Positions 53,223 to 62,500 of a stretch of 64,000 bases of DNA are shown piece after piece. Under the pieces are notes generated by a model that worked only from the letters and a program-made list of their open reading frames with translations, searched no databases and had not been told where the DNA came from. The DNA is from Anaerolineae bacterium (GTDB lineage: Bacteria > Chloroflexota > Anaerolineae > Aggregatilineales > Phototrophicaceae), in contig JALHQT010000001.1 of assembly GCA_022841825.1 (NCBI GenBank), positions 806,001-870,000 on the forward strand, written 5' to 3'. Both the position numbers and the translations under genes were made by a program. Every line of letters begins with the position of its first letter. The first letter of the stretch is position 1.

Positions 53223-55085
53223 GATTGCCTCCGCCACCCTATCCATCAGCGCTTTGCGACGCTTCGCATCTTCCTCCGCATCCGTGACCACCTCGACGAT
53301 GCTCGGCTCACCGCTCGCCAGTGCTGCCGCAACCGCTGCACGGAAAGTGTCGCGGTCGTCGGCGCGGGCGTAGGCAAAGCCGAACTGTGCGGCGGTATGC
53401 TCGAAGGTCATGCCATGCGGGGTGATGAACAGCTCGGTGAATTCCGGCTCGAACTCCGGCTGGTTGATCGGCAGGCGGCGGAAGATCTGCCCGCCGTTGT
53501 TGTTCAGCAGCACGATGACGAAGTTCTTGATCCCGTTGCGCTTCGCCGCCAGCAGCGCGTTCATATCGTGGTAGAACGCCAGGTCGCCGATGATCAGGAC
53601 AGTGGGCTTTTCCGGCTCGGCAGCCGCCACGCCAAGCGCGCTGCTGATCGTTCCGTCAATGCCCGACGCGCCGCGATTGCAGAAAACCCGCATTTTGGGC
53701 GAATCACTGATGGGATTGAATTGGTCCCACTGCCTGACTGCAAGGCTGCTGGCAACGAAGACGTTTGAATCACTTGAAAGAAGATGTACAACCTCGGACA
53801 CTGCGGCAGCGTCAAAAAATGCACGGGTGGAGATGTCGGACAGATAGAGACTGTCATCCTTAATGACCACAGACTCGGCGTCAACAAACCGCTGCCACCA
53901 ATCTTCGTCGGTGCCATCCAGGTCTGCCGACGCAGCGAGTTTAGCGCACACTGCCGCAGGATCGGCATGTAGAAACCAGTCAGCACTATGGTTGAAGTCC
54001 GTCCAAACGCTATCTTCGCTGATTACGATACGATGTTTTGGCTGTACCTTGTTGAGATAATCATCAAGCGCTTGCGAAACGGGCATCGCCCCAAAGTGAA
54101 GCACAACATCGGGATCGCCCCACTCCGCCGCCTTGCGTATGTACCACTCGTACGAACCAAAGGCGAGCAGATGCTGCCGAATGTTAGAAAGTCCGTCAGC
54201 AAGTAACACCGCAGCGGACATTTCTCCCAGTGCAACCACCTTCTCTGGAAAATCCCCACCGGGGGTTCGAGGACCGCACACAATTAATCGTCGCTTCGCC
54301 TTACGCAATATGTCTGCAAGACGTTCCATCTGCGCATCCGTCGGCATCAGCACACCCCGGTCAATGCGCGGCGCAGCGCGATACCCATCGACGGACGCCA
54401 TCAATAGCGTCAGTTCAGTTTCACCTCCGTGTACCTCTGTCCCCTTCGCACCTTCGTGTTGAGAGTTCCCCTTCGCGCCTTCGCGGTTCCCACCCAAGCC
54501 CCATAGTAGCTCGCGCCCCTCGCCAGCGACCTCGGTCGGTTCGAGCGGCTTGCGGAAGGGGAAATTCAGATGCACCGCGCCTTTCGGCATCCCGTCCGCC
54601 AGCGCGTAAGCGCGCGCCGCAAGTGAACGCAGGTTGCGCAGCGCCACATCTGGCGGGTTCGCCTCCGGCAGCGCGACATCCACCGACCAAAGGACGTGAT
54701 CGCCATACATTTTGACCTGATCGACCGTCTGGTTCGCGCCGCTCTCGCGCAGCTCATGCGGGCGATCCGCGGTTAGCACCAGCAGCGGCACATGGGCATA
54801 ATGCGCCTCGACAATCGCCGGGTAGAAGTTCGCCGCTGCCGTCCCTGACGAGCAGACAACCGCCGAGGGCGCGTCCTGCGCCAGCGCCAACCCCAGCGCC
54901 ATGAATGCCGCCCCGCGCTCGTCGATATGCGAATAGACGCGGATATCGAGGTGGCGCGCGAACGCCATCGTCAGCGGCGTGCTGCGGCTGCCCGGCGCGA
55001 TCACGACATTGCGCAGTCCCGCCTCCGCCAGCGCCTGCACGAAGGTGTACGTCCAAACGTAATTTCGATTCGGGGCATGGATCAC
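53205..55085 (-). CDS. menD: 2-Succinyl-5-enolpyruvyl-6-hydroxy-3-cyclohexene-1-carboxylate synthase
   Basis: 626 aa ThDP-dependent enzyme that joins isochorismate and 2-oxoglutarate. The N-terminal Pyr domain has VIAPGSRSTPLTMAF, ERGAAFMALGLA, CSSGTAAANFYPA, the proposed substrate contacts and TADRPHELRESGANQT. The C-terminal PP domain has CNRGASGIDGTISSALG, IGDLAFYHDMNALL and LLNNNGGQIFRRLP (ThDP/Mg binding). It is slightly longer than usual because of a repeat-derived stretch (GGNREGAKGNSQHEGAKG) in the linker after the Pyr domain. The central part differs in base composition from the ends. Overlaps menF by 4 nt. Confidence 0.95.
   Translation of the reverse strand: MIHAPNRNYVWTYTFVQALAEAGLRNVVIAPGSRSTPLTMAFARHLDIRVYSHIDERGAAFMALGLALAQDAPSAVVCSSGTAAANFYPAIVEAHYAHVPLLVLTADRPHELRESGANQTVDQVKMYGDHVLWSVDVALPEANPPDVALRNLRSLAARAYALADGMPKGAVHLNFPFRKPLEPTEVAGEGRELLWGLGGNREGAKGNSQHEGAKGTEVHGGETELTLLMASVDGYRAAPRIDRGVLMPTDAQMERLADILRKAKRRLIVCGPRTPGGDFPEKVVALGEMSAAVLLADGLSNIRQHLLAFGSYEWYIRKAAEWGDPDVVLHFGAMPVSQALDDYLNKVQPKHRIVISEDSVWTDFNHSADWFLHADPAAVCAKLAASADLDGTDEDWWQRFVDAESVVIKDDSLYLSDISTRAFFDAAAVSEVVHLLSSDSNVFVASSLAVRQWDQFNPISDSPKMRVFCNRGASGIDGTISSALGVAAAEPEKPTVLIIGDLAFYHDMNALLAAKRNGIKNFVIVLLNNNGGQIFRRLPINQPEFEPEFTELFITPHGMTFEHTAAQFGFAYARADDRDTFRAAVAAALASGEPSIVEVVTDAEEDAKRRKALMDRVAEAISKIAN
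54441..54488. repeat. Tandem CCCCTTCGCRCCTTCGYG units inside menD
   Basis: Two direct copies (54441-54460 and 54468-54488), identical in 15 of the first 16 positions and separated by 7 nt. Read in menD frame they encode REGAKG and HEGAKG. The stretch lies between the Pyr domain and the central domain, where an in-frame insertion would be tolerated. Confidence 0.6.
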
Positions 55086-56479
55086 GGCAGGACTCCTTCA
55101 AGCTGCGGCAGCACTCGTTCCTGTGCGTCCACCTGAACGTCATATTCAACGCCAAGCGCCGCAAGCATTGGCTTAAACTTGATCTTTGTCTCTTCCCACT
55201 CCCGGTCAGGGTCGCTATCCGCGACGATGCCTGCCCCTGCGAAAAAGCGTACGTGACTCTCACATGCAAGTGCGCTCCGTATGGCGACCGCGAACTCGCC
55301 GTCGCCATGTGCGTCAATCCAGCCCACCGGTGCCCCGTACCAGCCACGCGGCATCGGCTCGATCTCACGGATCGCGGCACGCGACTCGTGCTGAGGATCG
55401 CCGCCTAAGGCGGGTGTAGGATGCAAGCGCTCGATCACATCCAGCAGGTGTGTCTTGTCCCGAAGCTGCGCCTGTACAGGCGTGAAGAGGTGCTGGATAT
55501 TCCTGAGTTTGGTGACGACGGGCTGATGGGGAATATCAAGCGTTCGACTGATCGGCGTGAGTATCGCCCGCAGCCAATCGACCACCAGTGCATGTTCATG
55601 CCGGTCTTTGCTGCTGGCGAGCAGCTCAGCAGCGATGCGGTCGTCGTCGGATGGCATTTCGCCGCGCGGCGCGCTCCCTGCAAGCGCATGGGTATAAAGT
55701 GTTCCGTCCTCCAACCGCGCCAGCAGCTCCGGCGAAGCGCCAAAAAAGACCTGCCCCGCTTCCGGCTCGATCATAAAACGAAATGCGGTGGGATATGACT
55801 TTTCCAATGCGACAAGCGCTGCAACGGCGTTTATGGGGTGATTCATCTCCGCTTCCAGTGCGCGCGACAAGACGATCTTTCGCAGTTCGCCTGCGCGTAT
55901 CTTCCCCACGCCTTCCGCGACCATGTCGCGCCACGCGACGTGGTCGGTAAGCTCGTGCAGCTTCAATGGTGTCGAGATCGGGCTTTCGTCACACTCCTGC
56001 TGGATACGTTCGACCACCGCGGCGAATTCCGCGTCCAGGTGCGCCGTGTCAACACGATTTTCGCTGACGGACATGTCGCAGATTGTCAGCCAAGAGTAGC
56101 CACCGGAGCGCGTCAGGAGGTAACGCGGGAGGATCATCTGGGCGCTGCCAAATCCCCCCCACAGTCGATTGTCTGCGCCATCCGCCTCGAACGCAGCACC
56201 GCCGAAAAAGCGGGGGCGAACGTCCGCAGGCGCGCTGCTGTCATGCTGATGACCGGAGAATACTTCCCCGACCTGCGCGCGAAGCCTGGCAAAACGGTCG
56301 CTGCCCTGCGCCCGCAACGTGACAGCAGAGCCTACGCCCGCATATGCGCTCGCGTACTGACCCCGCTGCCAGAATGTACGAGCTTCCCCGCCATAGTGCG
56401 CCAGGAAGCTCTGGGGTGTCACATCCGGAAGCGCGCGAGTATAGGCAATGAGATGCTTGGAAGAGGGTGATATTGTCAT
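55082..56479 (-). CDS. menF: Isochorismate synthase
   Basis: About 465 aa chorismate-binding enzyme that turns chorismate into isochorismate for menaquinone. The conserved C-terminal core shows LRKIVLSRALE, FGASPELLARL, LAGSAPRGEMPSDDD, RHEHALVVDWL, HLFTPVQAQL, LHPTPALGGDP and GWYGAPVGWIDAHGDGEFAVAI, which fit isochorismate synthases. The ATG at 56479 is used; a GTG at 56488 directly abuts the TetR stop. It is the first enzyme gene after the regulator and overlaps menD by 4 nt. Confidence 0.92.
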   Translation of the reverse strand: MTISPSSKHLIAYTRALPDVTPQSFLAHYGGEARTFWQRGQYASAYAGVGSAVTLRAQGSDRFARLRAQVGEVFSGHQHDSSAPADVRPRFFGGAAFEADGADNRLWGGFGSAQMILPRYLLTRSGGYSWLTICDMSVSENRVDTAHLDAEFAAVVERIQQECDESPISTPLKLHELTDHVAWRDMVAEGVGKIRAGELRKIVLSRALEAEMNHPINAVAALVALEKSYPTAFRFMIEPEAGQVFFGASPELLARLEDGTLYTHALAGSAPRGEMPSDDDRIAAELLASSKDRHEHALVVDWLRAILTPISRTLDIPHQPVVTKLRNIQHLFTPVQAQLRDKTHLLDVIERLHPTPALGGDPQHESRAAIREIEPMPRGWYGAPVGWIDAHGDGEFAVAIRSALACESHVRFFAGAGIVADSDPDREWEETKIKFKPMLAALGVEYDVQVDAQERVLPQLEGVLP

Positions 56480-56488
56480 CGTCTTCAC

Positions 56489-57094
56489 TCACGACGGCTC
56501 TTCAAATCGAACGCTGTGCAGCAGGATAGGCAGCAAGGTACTGAAAATTCGATCTGGCTTTGGCTCGCCGGTGTAGACCCAGCGGATGACCAACTCGTTG
56601 ATCGCGCCCATCCAGGCATAGGCGACAAGCTCCGTATCGACCGGAGCAATGTCGCCGACCTCAACCGCCTGGTCAAGGTAATGCTGGATCAGCAGCGCAA
56701 AACGCTGGTGCACTTCCAGACGTTTTTCCTCAAAAGCACTGCCCAGCCCCACCGCCTGCACAAGCAGGATTTTTGCAAGCGAGCGATACTTGCTGAACGT
56801 ATTCAGCACAGCTTCCAGCGCCGCGCGCACCCGCCGCATCCCCGCTTGCTCGTGGGCGATCGATTCCTTCACATGGCGTTCAAGCACGTCGGCGAACTTG
56901 TCCACCAGCGCCAGGAACAGCCGCTGCTTATTGGGAAAATGAAAATAGATCGACCCTTTGGAGGTGTGCGATTGATCGACGATTTCATCGACGCTCGCTT
57001 CGTGATACCCTTTGCGCGCAAACACGTCCAAAGCTGCATCGAGGATGCGTCCGCGTGTCTGTTCTGGATCGCGTGAAGTCGTTTGATCGTCCAT
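56489..57094 (-). CDS. TetR family transcriptional regulator
   Basis: About 201 aa. N-terminal TetR helix-turn-helix at about 12-58 (RGRILDAALDVFARKGYHEA, HTSKGSIYFHFPNKQRLF). The C-terminal ligand domain is all helical. The start MDDQT is supported by AAGG 5 nt ahead; the frame continues 29 codons upstream without support. It is the first gene of the men operon and has a 12-nt palindromic operator just upstream, so it probably represses itself, the men genes and perhaps divergent menH. The ligand could be an acyl-CoA or a quinone-like compound, but this is unproven. Confidence 0.9.
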   Translation of the reverse strand: MDDQTTSRDPEQTRGRILDAALDVFARKGYHEASVDEIVDQSHTSKGSIYFHFPNKQRLFLALVDKFADVLERHVKESIAHEQAGMRRVRAALEAVLNTFSKYRSLAKILLVQAVGLGSAFEEKRLEVHQRFALLIQHYLDQAVEVGDIAPVDTELVAYAWMGAINELVIRWVYTGEPKPDRIFSTLLPILLHSVRFEEPS

Positions 57095-57108
57095 GGCACC
57101 TTCAAACC

Positions 57109-57120
57109 GACTGGTCAGTC
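57109..57120. promoter_or_regulatory. TetR-type operator
   Basis: GACTGGTCAGTC: perfect 5-bp arms around GT, 14 nt upstream of the TetR ATG and just downstream of its -10 candidate, so a bound repressor would block transcription start. A second palindrome TTCATCATGAA lies at 57152-57162 on the menH side. Confidence 0.6.
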
Positions 57121-57130
57121 TATTGCAATC

Positions 57131-57139
57131 AGCATAGCA
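57131..57139 (-). promoter_or_regulatory. Extended -10 of the TetR-men operon
   Basis: Reads TGCTATGCT on the minus strand (extended -10, hexamer 4/6), 37 nt before the TetR start codon and next to the operator. Confidence 0.35.
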
Positions 57140-57223
57140 CATTCCCAGACGTTCATCATGAATATTTGCTAAATTCATCACAAACTAAATCATCTGAACA
57201 ACAACAGCAGAAACCCCGACACA

Positions 57224-57997
57224 ATGATACAACAAGCCCTCATCACCCTTTCAAGTCCGCCATCCGACCGCCCGAACCTGATCCTGCTGCATGGCTTTAC
57301 GGGTAGCCCATACTCCTGGGATGCGCTTGTGCCAGAACTGGAAACGCGCTACCGCGTGACCCGCCCCTACCTGCCAGGGCATCACCCGGACGACGAGGGA
57401 TGCTGCGGTTTCACAGACGCAGGATCGCAGATTGCCGCGCTCCTGGAGGCGCTCAAGCCTCCACGTACGCTTCTCGGCTATTCGCTCGGAGGGCGACTGG
57501 CGCTCTATACGACCATCCACTATCCTCATCTGGTCGAAAAGCTGATTCTCGAAAGCGCAACGCCAGGGTTAGAAGATGAAAGCGAGCGCATCGCGCGCAA
57601 GCAGGTGGACGACGAACTCGCGCAGTCCATTCGGATCAAGGGTCTCGCCTGGTTTGCAGACTACTGGGCGAACATCCCGCTCTTCCAATCCCATCAGAAA
57701 CTACCCGCCGAGCTTCGCGCCGCCCAACGCAGCGAGCGCGTCAGGCACTCGGTCGAAGGTTTAGCGCAGAGTCTTGAACACATGGGAACAGGCGTTATGC
57801 CGTCCATGTGGTCACAGCTCCAGTCGATACACCGCCCTGTTCACCTGATCACGGGAGCGCTGGACTCCCGCTATGAGGCTATCGCAAATGAAATGCGAGA
57901 TATGGTGAGGCGCGCTGAACACTCGGTGATCCCACACTCAGGGCATACGCCACATCTTGAGGCACCCCGCCTCTTTCTCGAAGCCGTATTCCATTAA
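57224..57997 (+). CDS. menH: 2-Succinyl-6-hydroxy-2,4-cyclohexadiene-1-carboxylate synthase (alpha/beta hydrolase)
   Basis: 257 aa alpha/beta hydrolase. Oxyanion region LILLHGFTGSPYSWDAL, nucleophile Ser in LLGYSLGGRLAL, Asp in LITGALDSRYE and His in IPHSGHTPHLE form the triad. The pattern PYLPGHH and the short lid match MenH, which removes pyruvate from the MenD product. It is divergent from the TetR-menF-menD operon and shares its control region, which supports the assignment. No clear ribosome binding site is seen before the ATG. Confidence 0.88.
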   Translation: MIQQALITLSSPPSDRPNLILLHGFTGSPYSWDALVPELETRYRVTRPYLPGHHPDDEGCCGFTDAGSQIAALLEALKPPRTLLGYSLGGRLALYTTIHYPHLVEKLILESATPGLEDESERIARKQVDDELAQSIRIKGLAWFADYWANIPLFQSHQKLPAELRAAQRSERVRHSVEGLAQSLEHMGTGVMPSMWSQLQSIHRPVHLITGALDSRYEAIANEMRDMVRRAEHSVIPHSGHTPHLEAPRLFLEAVFH

Positions 57998-58099
57998 CAA
58001 AATGCGAAGGCATGTAAAGAAGTGTGCGAAGATGTTCCGAATTCATAAAAATCGTGTATGATGTCTTTGAGGTGGATTGGGAACAGGGTTATTGGTATC

Positions 58100-59530
58100 A
58101 TGCGGCATTTACGCTTAGCGTTCTGGTTTCCCGTTGTTCTGCTGGTCACAGCGTTTCAAACGGTGCCAGCAGAGCTTTGCCAACAAGTCATTCAGACGGC
58201 GATGGCAGCAACCCATTCTGTCTGTGACGGCTTGGGCAGGAATGAAGCCTGCTATGGCAATCATCTTCTTGAAGCAAGCCCTCAGCCTGGGTTACCCCAT
58301 TTCAGATTCGCCGAAGTCGGCGACGTCATCGACATCACCGGACTGGAAAGCCTTCGCCTGAGCGCAATGGACAGAGATGCAGGCTTATGGGGAATCGCGC
58401 TCATGCGGATGCAGGCGAACATTCCCAATCGTCTGGAAAGCAGAAATGTCACGATGGTGCTCTTTGGAGATGTGGAAGTCCGCAATAATGTCCGGAATCC
58501 ACACTACACGGCAGTCCGCACGCGTGCCGACAGCAATATCAACGTCCGCCGCTATCCAGATCCGCAAGCCTATGTAATGACCACCCTTCAGCCGCATGAG
58601 CTTGCGATTGCAGATGGACGCAGTGAAGATGCCAACTGGCTGCACGTCCGGATTCCAGAAACCAGCGAAACCGGGTGGGTCAGCGCGGGCACCGTGCAGG
58701 TGCTTGGCGATGGTAGCCGCCTGCGGGTGGTTGACGCGCTGACCGCCGATTTTGGACCCATGCAGGCATTCTATCTTAACACCGCGGAAAACGATACGGG
58801 TTGCCAGGAAGCGCCAGAAAACGGAGTGCTCATCCAGACTCCGGAAGGCGTCGCGACAGTCGATCTCTGGATCAACGAAGTGAAAATCCGACTCGGTTCC
58901 ACCGCCTACATCCAGGCACGACCAAACGAGGATATGACGATCACGATGATTGAAGGCGAGACCGAGGTCGAGGCGCTCGGCGTAGACCAGGTTGCTGTCG
59001 CGGGCACGCAGATCACCGTCGCCATGAACTCCTCGCTTCAACCAAGCGCGCCCCCCAGCCTCCCATATGCGTATTCTGCGCAGGATGTACAGAATATTCC
59101 CCTGGATGCGCTCGAACGCCAGATCGAGATCGCGCCGCCCCTGGATACGACAAATCTGGATGTCCTGGTAGATGCCAACCTTGCAGACAGCGAAACGCAG
59201 CTCGTCGCCCCCACGTCTCTGCCGCCAAGCAGCACGCCAACCGAGACTGCCACCAGCACCGCAACCTTCCTACCCACAGTACCGCCGACCGAGACTGCAA
59301 CATCCGTGCCGACCATGCTACCGACCGATACAGAGTCCCCCACGACGACACCGACCGTGAGCGAGACGCCTCAATCCTCCCCCACGCCAACGCCCGAAGA
59401 GACGTTGATTGGAAGCACCTTCGGTAATCCTACGACGGATCCCGGCGCAGGAAGTCACCCGCCTCTCGGAACAACGCCTACTGCCTCGCCCACCGGAAGC
59501 GTCCAGGGCACCGTAACTCCGTCGGCATAA
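58100..59530 (+). CDS. Exported SH3b / FecR-like protein with long Thr/Pro stalk
   Basis: About 476 aa. Signal peptide MRHLRLAFWFPVVLLVTAFQ. After a Cys-containing N-terminal domain come a bacterial SH3 module at about 130-210 (TRADSNINVRRYPDPQAYVM, WLHVRIPETSETGWVSAG) and a FecR-like beta domain at about 240-320 (GVLIQTPEGVATVDLWINE, YIQARPNEDMTITMIEGETE). The last 110 residues are a Thr/Pro/Ser stalk (TPTETATSTATFLPTVPPTE type). It is likely a cell-surface or wall-associated protein. The frame also allows ATGs at 58058 and 58061; the chosen start gives the best signal peptide. Confidence 0.8.
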   Translation: MRHLRLAFWFPVVLLVTAFQTVPAELCQQVIQTAMAATHSVCDGLGRNEACYGNHLLEASPQPGLPHFRFAEVGDVIDITGLESLRLSAMDRDAGLWGIALMRMQANIPNRLESRNVTMVLFGDVEVRNNVRNPHYTAVRTRADSNINVRRYPDPQAYVMTTLQPHELAIADGRSEDANWLHVRIPETSETGWVSAGTVQVLGDGSRLRVVDALTADFGPMQAFYLNTAENDTGCQEAPENGVLIQTPEGVATVDLWINEVKIRLGSTAYIQARPNEDMTITMIEGETEVEALGVDQVAVAGTQITVAMNSSLQPSAPPSLPYAYSAQDVQNIPLDALERQIEIAPPLDTTNLDVLVDANLADSETQLVAPTSLPPSSTPTETATSTATFLPTVPPTETATSVPTMLPTDTESPTTTPTVSETPQSSPTPTPEETLIGSTFGNPTTDPGAGSHPPLGTTPTASPTGSVQGTVTPSA

Positions 59531-59541
59531 CCGACCTCAAT

Positions 59542-59564
59542 TGAGCCGTGTCAATCACGGCTCA
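59542..59564. terminator. Convergent terminator hairpin
   Basis: Perfect 9-bp stem TGAGCCGTG / CACGGCTCA with a 5-nt loop between two convergent genes, overlapping the last codons of the minus-strand sensor gene. No T-run. Confidence 0.6.
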
Positions 59565-62500
59565 CTGAACATATAGCCAATGCCCAACTGATTCTGAATG
59601 TATCGAGGGCTATCATTCGCCGGCTCTAATTTCTTGCGCAGCCGGCTGATGTTCACCCACAAGTACTGAGTTTCGTTCTCGTACTCAGGACCCCAGACTT
59701 TTTCAAGCAACTGCTTATGCGTGAGTACTTGCCCGCGGTTTGTCACCAGGATGTGAAGCAGGTCGTACTCGATGCGCGTCAGTTCTATCGACTTCCCAGT
59801 CAGGAAGACCTCGCGTCGTGCAAAATCGACATAAAGATCGCCGATCTGAACTGGCTCACGAGTACGTTCCTGTAGATAAAGTCGCTTAAAGATTGTGTTC
59901 AGGCGCGCCATCATCTCTTCCGAGCTGATGGGGCGCGCCAGGTAGTCGTCCGCCCCAACGTTTAATCCCCGCACCTTCTCGGTTTCAGACGCTTTATCGG
60001 TTACCAGTATGATGGGCCACTCACTGCGCGCGCGCATCTTGGCGCAGCAATCGACACCGTTCATGTCACGCAGCGATACATCGACAATCACAAGATCAAG
60101 CCGCGTCGAGTTGACATCACGAATCGCTTCATCTGCCGAGTTATAGACCAGGATTTCATATTCCTGTTCTTCAAGACGCTGGCGCAGCTCTCTGACCAAC
60201 GTGGATCGTCCTTCAACCACCATGATGGCGTTCATGGCGCGGGTGGGGGCGCGACTTCCGGCAAGCCCCACTGACTGCGTCCCAGGGATCATTTGACGGA
60301 TCCCAGAACCTGAGGGAACGGCATTCTTCGCTATTTGCGAGCTGCCATTTTCCCCATGATCTTGGGCAACTTCTGCAGTGGCGGGCTTCATGGCGGTGGC
60401 AGGTATCCCGATGGTTGCGCCCGTGATCGGGAGTGCGAACACGACCGAAAAGCGCTCCTCAGCACCTTGCTGCACGTAAAGATGCCCTCCGTAACGCTGG
60501 ATAAGCTCGCGGCTGACGTACAATGCCAGCGCATCTGGGTTGAGCTGACCATCCGTTGCACGCGGTCCCATCATGAGGCGTTGTATCTCGGATGCAGTGG
60601 TCTCCGGCAGTTCGCCCAGAATGACCGCTACTTCCTTGTCGCGCCGCTCTACGCTCACCAACAACGTGTTGTCCTGCGGCAGAATATTGAGTACGACCAG
60701 CAGCACATTTGAGATCGCGCGCTCCAGGCGCAGCTCATCTGCCTTGACCTGTGGGATCTGCGCGCGCAGTTCAGCCCGTATCATGCGGTTATAGGGATAG
60801 AGCGCACGGCTGTTCAACAGCCGCTGCACGACCCCGCCGACATCAACCGGTTCGCGGGCGGGCAGCATTCCACCCGATTGCATCGTATACAGATCGATGA
60901 AGTTCGACCAGAGCTGGCCGAAACGGTCGAAATTGCCCTCTAACTCATGCAGTAACTTGTCGCGATCACGATGACTGAAGTGTCCATGCTGCTCTGTCAG
61001 CATCCCGATCTGAGTCCTGACATGCGCGTACGGCATACGCAGATGCTCAGTGACCACCTCGTTCATGAGTTCCTGCAGCGCTTCATTTGCCGTACTGCGC
61101 TCTCCGTCACGGATGAGGCACGCCCAGTTCAGGCGAACCGAGTCCAGCCCTTCAATCTTCACAAACTCAATGTGCAGAATGCGTTCCATGTCCGTTAACG
61201 TGACGTTGACTATCGGATACACATCTGAATGCACATTGGGTTTAGACACGACATCCTGTGCCGCGCGAAATTGGCTGAGGACCACCTGCGGAGCATCTGA
61301 CTTGCCTGCCAGCAGCCGAAGGAGGGTATCGGCGGGCTGATTGAGCACTTCACTCGGCGCTATCCCAGTGAGTTCGCTGAACTGCGGATTGAGATAGCCA
61401 ATATTGTCATTCTCATCGACGAAAAACGTCCCCTCAGAAATCGTGCGCAGGATTGCTTCGAGGCGTCCCGATTTTTCCCAGATCGTGTTGTTCAGCGTAA
61501 TTCTCTCAAACATCTGCCCGGCGGTGCGCACCAGATTGTCGATGAGGTTAATGTCCTCTTCGGTAAAGTTCTGCCCTGATCGCGTGCCGATAAACAATCC
61601 GCCGATTAGGCGTGTCGAGTCGATGATTGGGATGAACAACACCTGTAGCGCAAGGAGCGTGTGAAAGAGTGGCAAGAACGGTCCTGTTTCCAGGTCTCGC
61701 CCATCAAAGACCCGCGGTGTGCCCTGGGCATCAAGGCTGTTGATGAGCATATCGATGATTCCAGCCCGCGCAAGCTGAAGGAATGCCAGGCGCGCCTCGT
61801 CGTTCGCACTGTCGACCAGCGCGCTTTCGAGCCGTCCATCCAAAGTGTCATACAGGAAGACCACACCCTGCCCTGCATGAGGAACTTCTTCCACCAGTTC
61901 GCGCAGCGCCGTTGCAATTTCATGTGGCGCATTCAGGTTTGCGAATCGCCCCCATGCCCGCAGGAGATGCTGACTGCTCATCACATTGACATACTGCGCC
62001 TGGAACTGAGCAACTTTTTGCAGCGCCACGACAAACTGTGCGGCAAAAGGCTCAAAGACGATTAAATCTTCATGCGCGAGTTTGATGGACGGCATTGAGT
62101 AAATGCCCAGGGCACCGAGGATCGTGTCCTGATAGACCAGCGGGAGGATCAGAACGGACTCGGCATCAGGCAGAACTGGTATCGCGCCATAGTGCGGATT
62201 GTCTCGAATGTTCTGGTAAACCTGAGTAATGCCGTTGTCAATCGTCCAGCAATACGGATCGTTCTGGTCAAATCGCATCACGCTCTCGTAGAGCTTGCGA
62301 TTTCCTGATTGCTCGCCTCCGGCATACAGGCGCAGGACATCGCCTTCGCGCATCACAATCGCCACGCCGTACAGGCGATAGGTGTTGACCAGCAGGTAGA
62401 TGGCTTCCTGAAGCAGGACACCCTGTTCCTGCGCGTTGAAGAGAAGCCTCGACAAGGACGCCATCGCGTGCAGATTCTGGTTCCGCCGTGCGAGACGCCG

